Positions 6,452-8,621 of a DNA stretch of 8,621 bases are shown one piece after another. The notes beneath the pieces were generated by a model. That model had not been told where the DNA came from. It saw only the letters and a list, made by a program, of their open reading frames with translations, and made no database searches. A program made the position numbers and the translations under genes. The DNA comes from Methanomassiliicoccaceae archaeon. GTDB taxonomy: Archaea; Thermoplasmatota; Thermoplasmata; Methanomassiliicoccales; UBA472. The stretch's first letter is position 1. Every line of letters starts with the position of its first letter. The stretch is taken from contig JACXTO010000006.1 of the NCBI GenBank assembly GCA_016919565.1, forward strand, positions 1-8,621, written 5' to 3'.

Positions 6452-7720
6452 TCATTCATTGTTGATAGAATTGAACGATTCGGCATCAAGTATCCTCTTC
6501 ACTCCCTGCTTTTTGGGGACAGTGAAAAAGAAAGTCGCTCCCTTGCCTAACTCCGATTCGACCCATATCCGACCCCCATGCCGCTCCACGATCCTCTTCG
6601 CTATCGCCAGACCGATGCCGCTGCCTGGGTACTTCTTCTCGGTGCTCAATCTCTGAAACAGGAGGAAGATCTTTTCGGCATAGGCCGGATCGAAACCGAT
6701 CCCATTATCCTTGATGGAGAAGACCCAGCCTTCGCCACTCTCCGAAGCGGAGATCCGGACCCTTGGCCGCTCTGATCCGTGGAATTTTATGGCATTGCCG
6801 ATCAGATTCTGCATCAATTGGGTCATCTGGTTCTCATGCGCTTCGATCGTCGGCAACGTCCCCACCATGATCTCCGCTTGGCTCTCATCGATGCTCCCCT
6901 TCAAGCTTGCTACGGCCTTGGTCACGACCGTGTTCATCGAGACCGGGGTGAATGGCTTGCCTTCCATTTCCAATCTTGAGTAATCCAGGAGATCATTGAT
7001 TAGCTCGCGCATCCTGGTTCCGCCGTCCACGGCGATGTGGATGTATTCGAGCCCTTTCGGGTCCAACTTGTCGCTGTATCTCCGTTCCAACAGGGACAGG
7101 TAAGCGGTGACCATTCGGAGCGGCTCCTGGAGGTCATGCGAAGCCACGTATGCGAACTGCATCAGATCGGTGTTCGAACGCTCCAGATCCTCCCCGTATT
7201 CTTTTTGCTTCTGCTGCGCATCCCTTAGTTCGCTGACGTCGGTCAGAATGGACCTGAACCCCTTGACCGCCCCCCCATCTACGAGGTTGCTGAAGAATTG
7301 GACATGGACTTCGTTTCCATCTTGCCTGCGAAGCAGAAACGTATGCTTCTGCTGCCCTTTCCCTTGAGCAAGACGGCGGAAATGTAGATACAGTGACTCG
7401 TGGGATTGCGGGGCAACGAACGTAGAAAGGCGTTTATCGATGAGGTCCCTCCGCTCAACCCCCAGCATCGCCGATGTCGCCAGATTGGATTCCTTGATCG
7501 ACAATTCTGGAGTGAGCGTAATATATCCAACCGGTGCGAGATCGTACAGCTCAAAGTACTTCGCCTTAGAGATCTCCAATTCCTGCTGGATCCTTTGAAG
7601 CTCCTCGTTCTGGATCTTCAGTTCCTCTTGATGGATCCTGAGCTCCTGCAAGAGCCTTCGGTCATTGTCAGTCGACCCCTCTTGCATCTCGTCTTCCTTC
7701 TTGAGACGATTCTCAGCCAT
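6452..7720 (-). CDS. Soluble PAS-domain sensor histidine kinase
   Basis: This 422-residue cytoplasmic sensor kinase autophosphorylates on His and would pass the phosphate to a response regulator not seen here. In order it has a glutamate/glutamine-rich coiled coil (about 20-52), a PAS domain (about 53-165) opening with YFELYDLAPVGYITL and ending in the DVSELRDAQ linker, and a HisKA domain with SHDLQEPLR (phosphoacceptor H195). The HATPase domain shows the N box QNLIGNAIKF (N309), G1 DNGIGF (338-343) and G2 GSGIGLAIAKRIVERHGG (366-383). No membrane segment is present, so the signal is intracellular, by ligand or redox sensing in PAS. The frame extends upstream to a TTG at 7849, but the ATG at 7720 is preferred: it lies about 36 nt below the predicted transcription start and the added N-terminus looks non-coding. 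It is divergent from the CheB-type gene, a frequent signalling partner. Codons are more AT-rich than in the Hdr-Flx operon. Confidence 0.92.
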   Translation of the reverse strand: MAENRLKKEDEMQEGSTDNDRRLLQELRIHQEELKIQNEELQRIQQELEISKAKYFELYDLAPVGYITLTPELSIKESNLATSAMLGVERRDLIDKRLSTFVAPQSHESLYLHFRRLAQGKGQQKHTFLLRRQDGNEVHVQFFSNLVDGGAVKGFRSILTDVSELRDAQQKQKEYGEDLERSNTDLMQFAYVASHDLQEPLRMVTAYLSLLERRYSDKLDPKGLEYIHIAVDGGTRMRELINDLLDYSRLEMEGKPFTPVSMNTVVTKAVASLKGSIDESQAEIMVGTLPTIEAHENQMTQLMQNLIGNAIKFHGSERPRVRISASESGEGWVFSIKDNGIGFDPAYAEKIFLLFQRLSTEKKYPGSGIGLAIAKRIVERHGGRIWVESELGKGATFFFTVPKKQGVKRILDAESFNSINNE

Positions 7721-7775
7721 ATCTCTCAAATTGACTGACTCTTTATCTGGGCTCAACGCAAAGGAATTTGACTTC

Positions 7776-7792
7776 CATAATATAGCTTTTTT
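7776..7792 (-). promoter_or_regulatory. Candidate archaeal BRE/TATA promoter of the histidine kinase gene
   Basis: On the minus strand AAAAAAG (7792-7786, BRE-like purines) is followed by C and then TATATTA (7784-7778). Transcription would be expected about 25 nt downstream, near 7756, giving a leader of about 36 nt to the ATG at 7720. The assignment is by motif and spacing only. Confidence 0.45.
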
Positions 7793-8015
7793 GCATTTGG
7801 CAAGCCCTTTCTTTCGATATCCTCTCGAAGCCACTCGCTCAATGAGCAAAGGTGATCATCGGAGAGCCGCTGCAGGGTACAGCACCGGCACAACTCGGTC
7901 TGTGAGATCCATTGCGGCGATGTGAATCTTGAGTTATCGAATGTGAGGTCAGCGCAGCTTGTAAGTAGAATAAAGGGAATTATCAATCGTAGTCACATTG
8001 GCTTGTGTGGCCGTT

Positions 8016-8020
8016 GAGGG
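8016..8020 (+). promoter_or_regulatory. Ribosome binding site for the CheB-type gene
   Basis: GAGGG lies 5 nt before the ATG at 8026 and fixes the start of a gene that has no stop inside the window. Confidence 0.5.
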
Positions 8021-8025
8021 AATCC

Positions 8026-8621
8026 ATGGCGAAGAGAATATCGACTGTGAGTGAAGAAGAAGTGGCGGATGGCAAGAAGAGGAGAGCAGCGTTCCCGCTC
8101 GTCGCACTGGGTTCCTCGGCCGGAGGTCTAGAGGTTATCGAAACGTTCTTCAGGAACGTCCCGTCGGACACTGGCATGGCCTTTGTAATCGTGACTCATC
8201 TCGATCCTCGACACCCAAGCCTCCTTGCGGAAATTATCTCCAAGTCCACAACCATGGAAGTAATCCAGGCCGAGAACGAAGTGGCAATCCAGAAGAACAC
8301 GGTATATGTAATCCCTCCGGGAAAGGAGATGATATCCGCGGACGGCCATCTGCGGCTCTCTGAGCGAAGGGACGATAGCGAGCCGTTCCTGCCGATCGAT
8401 GTCTTCCTCACCTCCCTCGCAGAGGATTGGGGCGAGAACGCAATCGCGGTGATTCTCTCTGGCAACGGATCGGATGGCTCGTTCGGCCTGAGATCGATCC
8501 ACTCGGGCCTAGGCATGATAATGGTGCAGAGCCCTGAGACTGCCAGGTATGCCAGCATGCCTCGGAGCGCCATCGAGACCGGGTTGGCCGACTATGTCCT
8601 GCCCCCGTCCGAGATGCCCAC
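8026..8621 (+). CDS. CheB-type protein-glutamate methylesterase, probably the N-terminus of a CheB-CheR fusion (3' partial)
   Basis: The reading frame opens at ATG 8026 after a GAGGG site and runs off the window end, so 198 residues are visible. After about 22 charged residues, with no receiver domain, it enters a CheB methylesterase domain: PLVALGSSAGGLEVI (24-38, nucleophile probably S31), VTHLDPRHPSLLAEI (56-70, H58), YVIPPGKEMI (94-103), PIDVFLTSLAEDWGENAI (123-140) and LSGNGSDGSFGL (144-155, D150). Ser, His and Asp match the family's catalytic triad. The missing N-terminal receiver and the style of these motifs are typical of large CheB-CheR-PAS fusion proteins rather than chemotaxis CheB, but the remainder is not visible. 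Its target may be a methyl-accepting protein or an internal signalling partner. It is transcribed away from the PAS kinase, suggesting one signalling locus. One departure is Asn147 in GNGSDG, where these proteins usually carry Thr or Met. Confidence 0.88.
   Translation, partial: MAKRISTVSEEEVADGKKRRAAFPLVALGSSAGGLEVIETFFRNVPSDTGMAFVIVTHLDPRHPSLLAEIISKSTTMEVIQAENEVAIQKNTVYVIPPGKEMISADGHLRLSERRDDSEPFLPIDVFLTSLAEDWGENAIAVILSGNGSDGSFGLRSIHSGLGMIMVQSPETARYASMPRSAIETGLADYVLPPSEMP

Larger units (their letters stand above)
7721..8025. other. Divergent intergenic region between kinase and CheB-type gene
   Basis: This 305-bp spacer must hold both promoters. A convincing TATA/BRE candidate exists for the kinase (7776-7792). 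For the CheB-type gene only weak AT-rich stretches around 7966-7986 could serve. A minus-strand frame with a TTG start (7753-7986, 77 codons) is open across most of it but is not accepted as a gene. Confidence 0.55.

Noticed and set aside
7721..7849. Longer kinase N-terminus from a TTG at 7849
   Set aside because: The added 43 residues are basic and unlike the domain that follows. They would also cover the TATA/BRE-like promoter, so ATG 7720 fits better.
8128..8573. Minus-strand open frames opposite the CheB-type gene
   Set aside because: They are antisense to a domain with intact catalytic motifs and show no recognisable motifs.

Overview
The window looks like chromosomal DNA of an anaerobic archaeon with fairly GC-rich genes. 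It carries GGTGA-type ribosome binding sites, overlapping operon junctions, at least one TATA/BRE-like promoter, and heterodisulfide-reductase (Hdr) proteins with PAS-kinase and CheB/CheR-type signalling genes of the kind common in euryarchaea. A thermoplasmatal or methanogen-related host (for example near Methanomassiliicoccales) is plausible, but no marker gene settles it.

Positions 2-6213 (+ strand) hold a tight five-gene operon: hdrA (5' end outside the window), an mvhD/flxD-type [2Fe-2S] subunit, two related two-cluster iron-sulfur proteins (one FrhB-like, one AsrA/HydB-like), and an FAD/NAD(P)H oxidoreductase with a C-terminal [2Fe-2S] site (FlxA/AsrB/HydG/PyrK type). Junctions are a 4-nt overlap, 0 nt, 13 nt and a 1-nt overlap. 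Together they read as a NAD(P)H-linked Hdr-Flx electron-transfer complex. Electrons would enter at the FlxA-like flavoprotein, pass through the iron-sulfur subunits and the MvhD-like adaptor, and reach HdrA, where flavin-based bifurcation could split them between ferredoxin and a disulfide or other HdrBC acceptor. No hdrB or hdrC is in view. HdrA is unusual: it is a tandem double HdrA whose two modules carry different iron-sulfur additions.

Positions 6214-6451 form a convergent intergenic gap with a hairpin at the end of the operon, a 12-bp palindrome and a short coding-like remnant on the minus strand.

Positions 6452-7720 (- strand) encode a soluble PAS-domain histidine kinase. A 305-bp divergent spacer (7721-8025) contains its likely promoter. 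From 8026 (+ strand) to the window end runs the start of a CheB-type methylesterase protein, probably the first part of a CheB-CheR fusion. The kinase and CheB genes form a divergent signalling pair that looks functionally separate from the Hdr-Flx operon.
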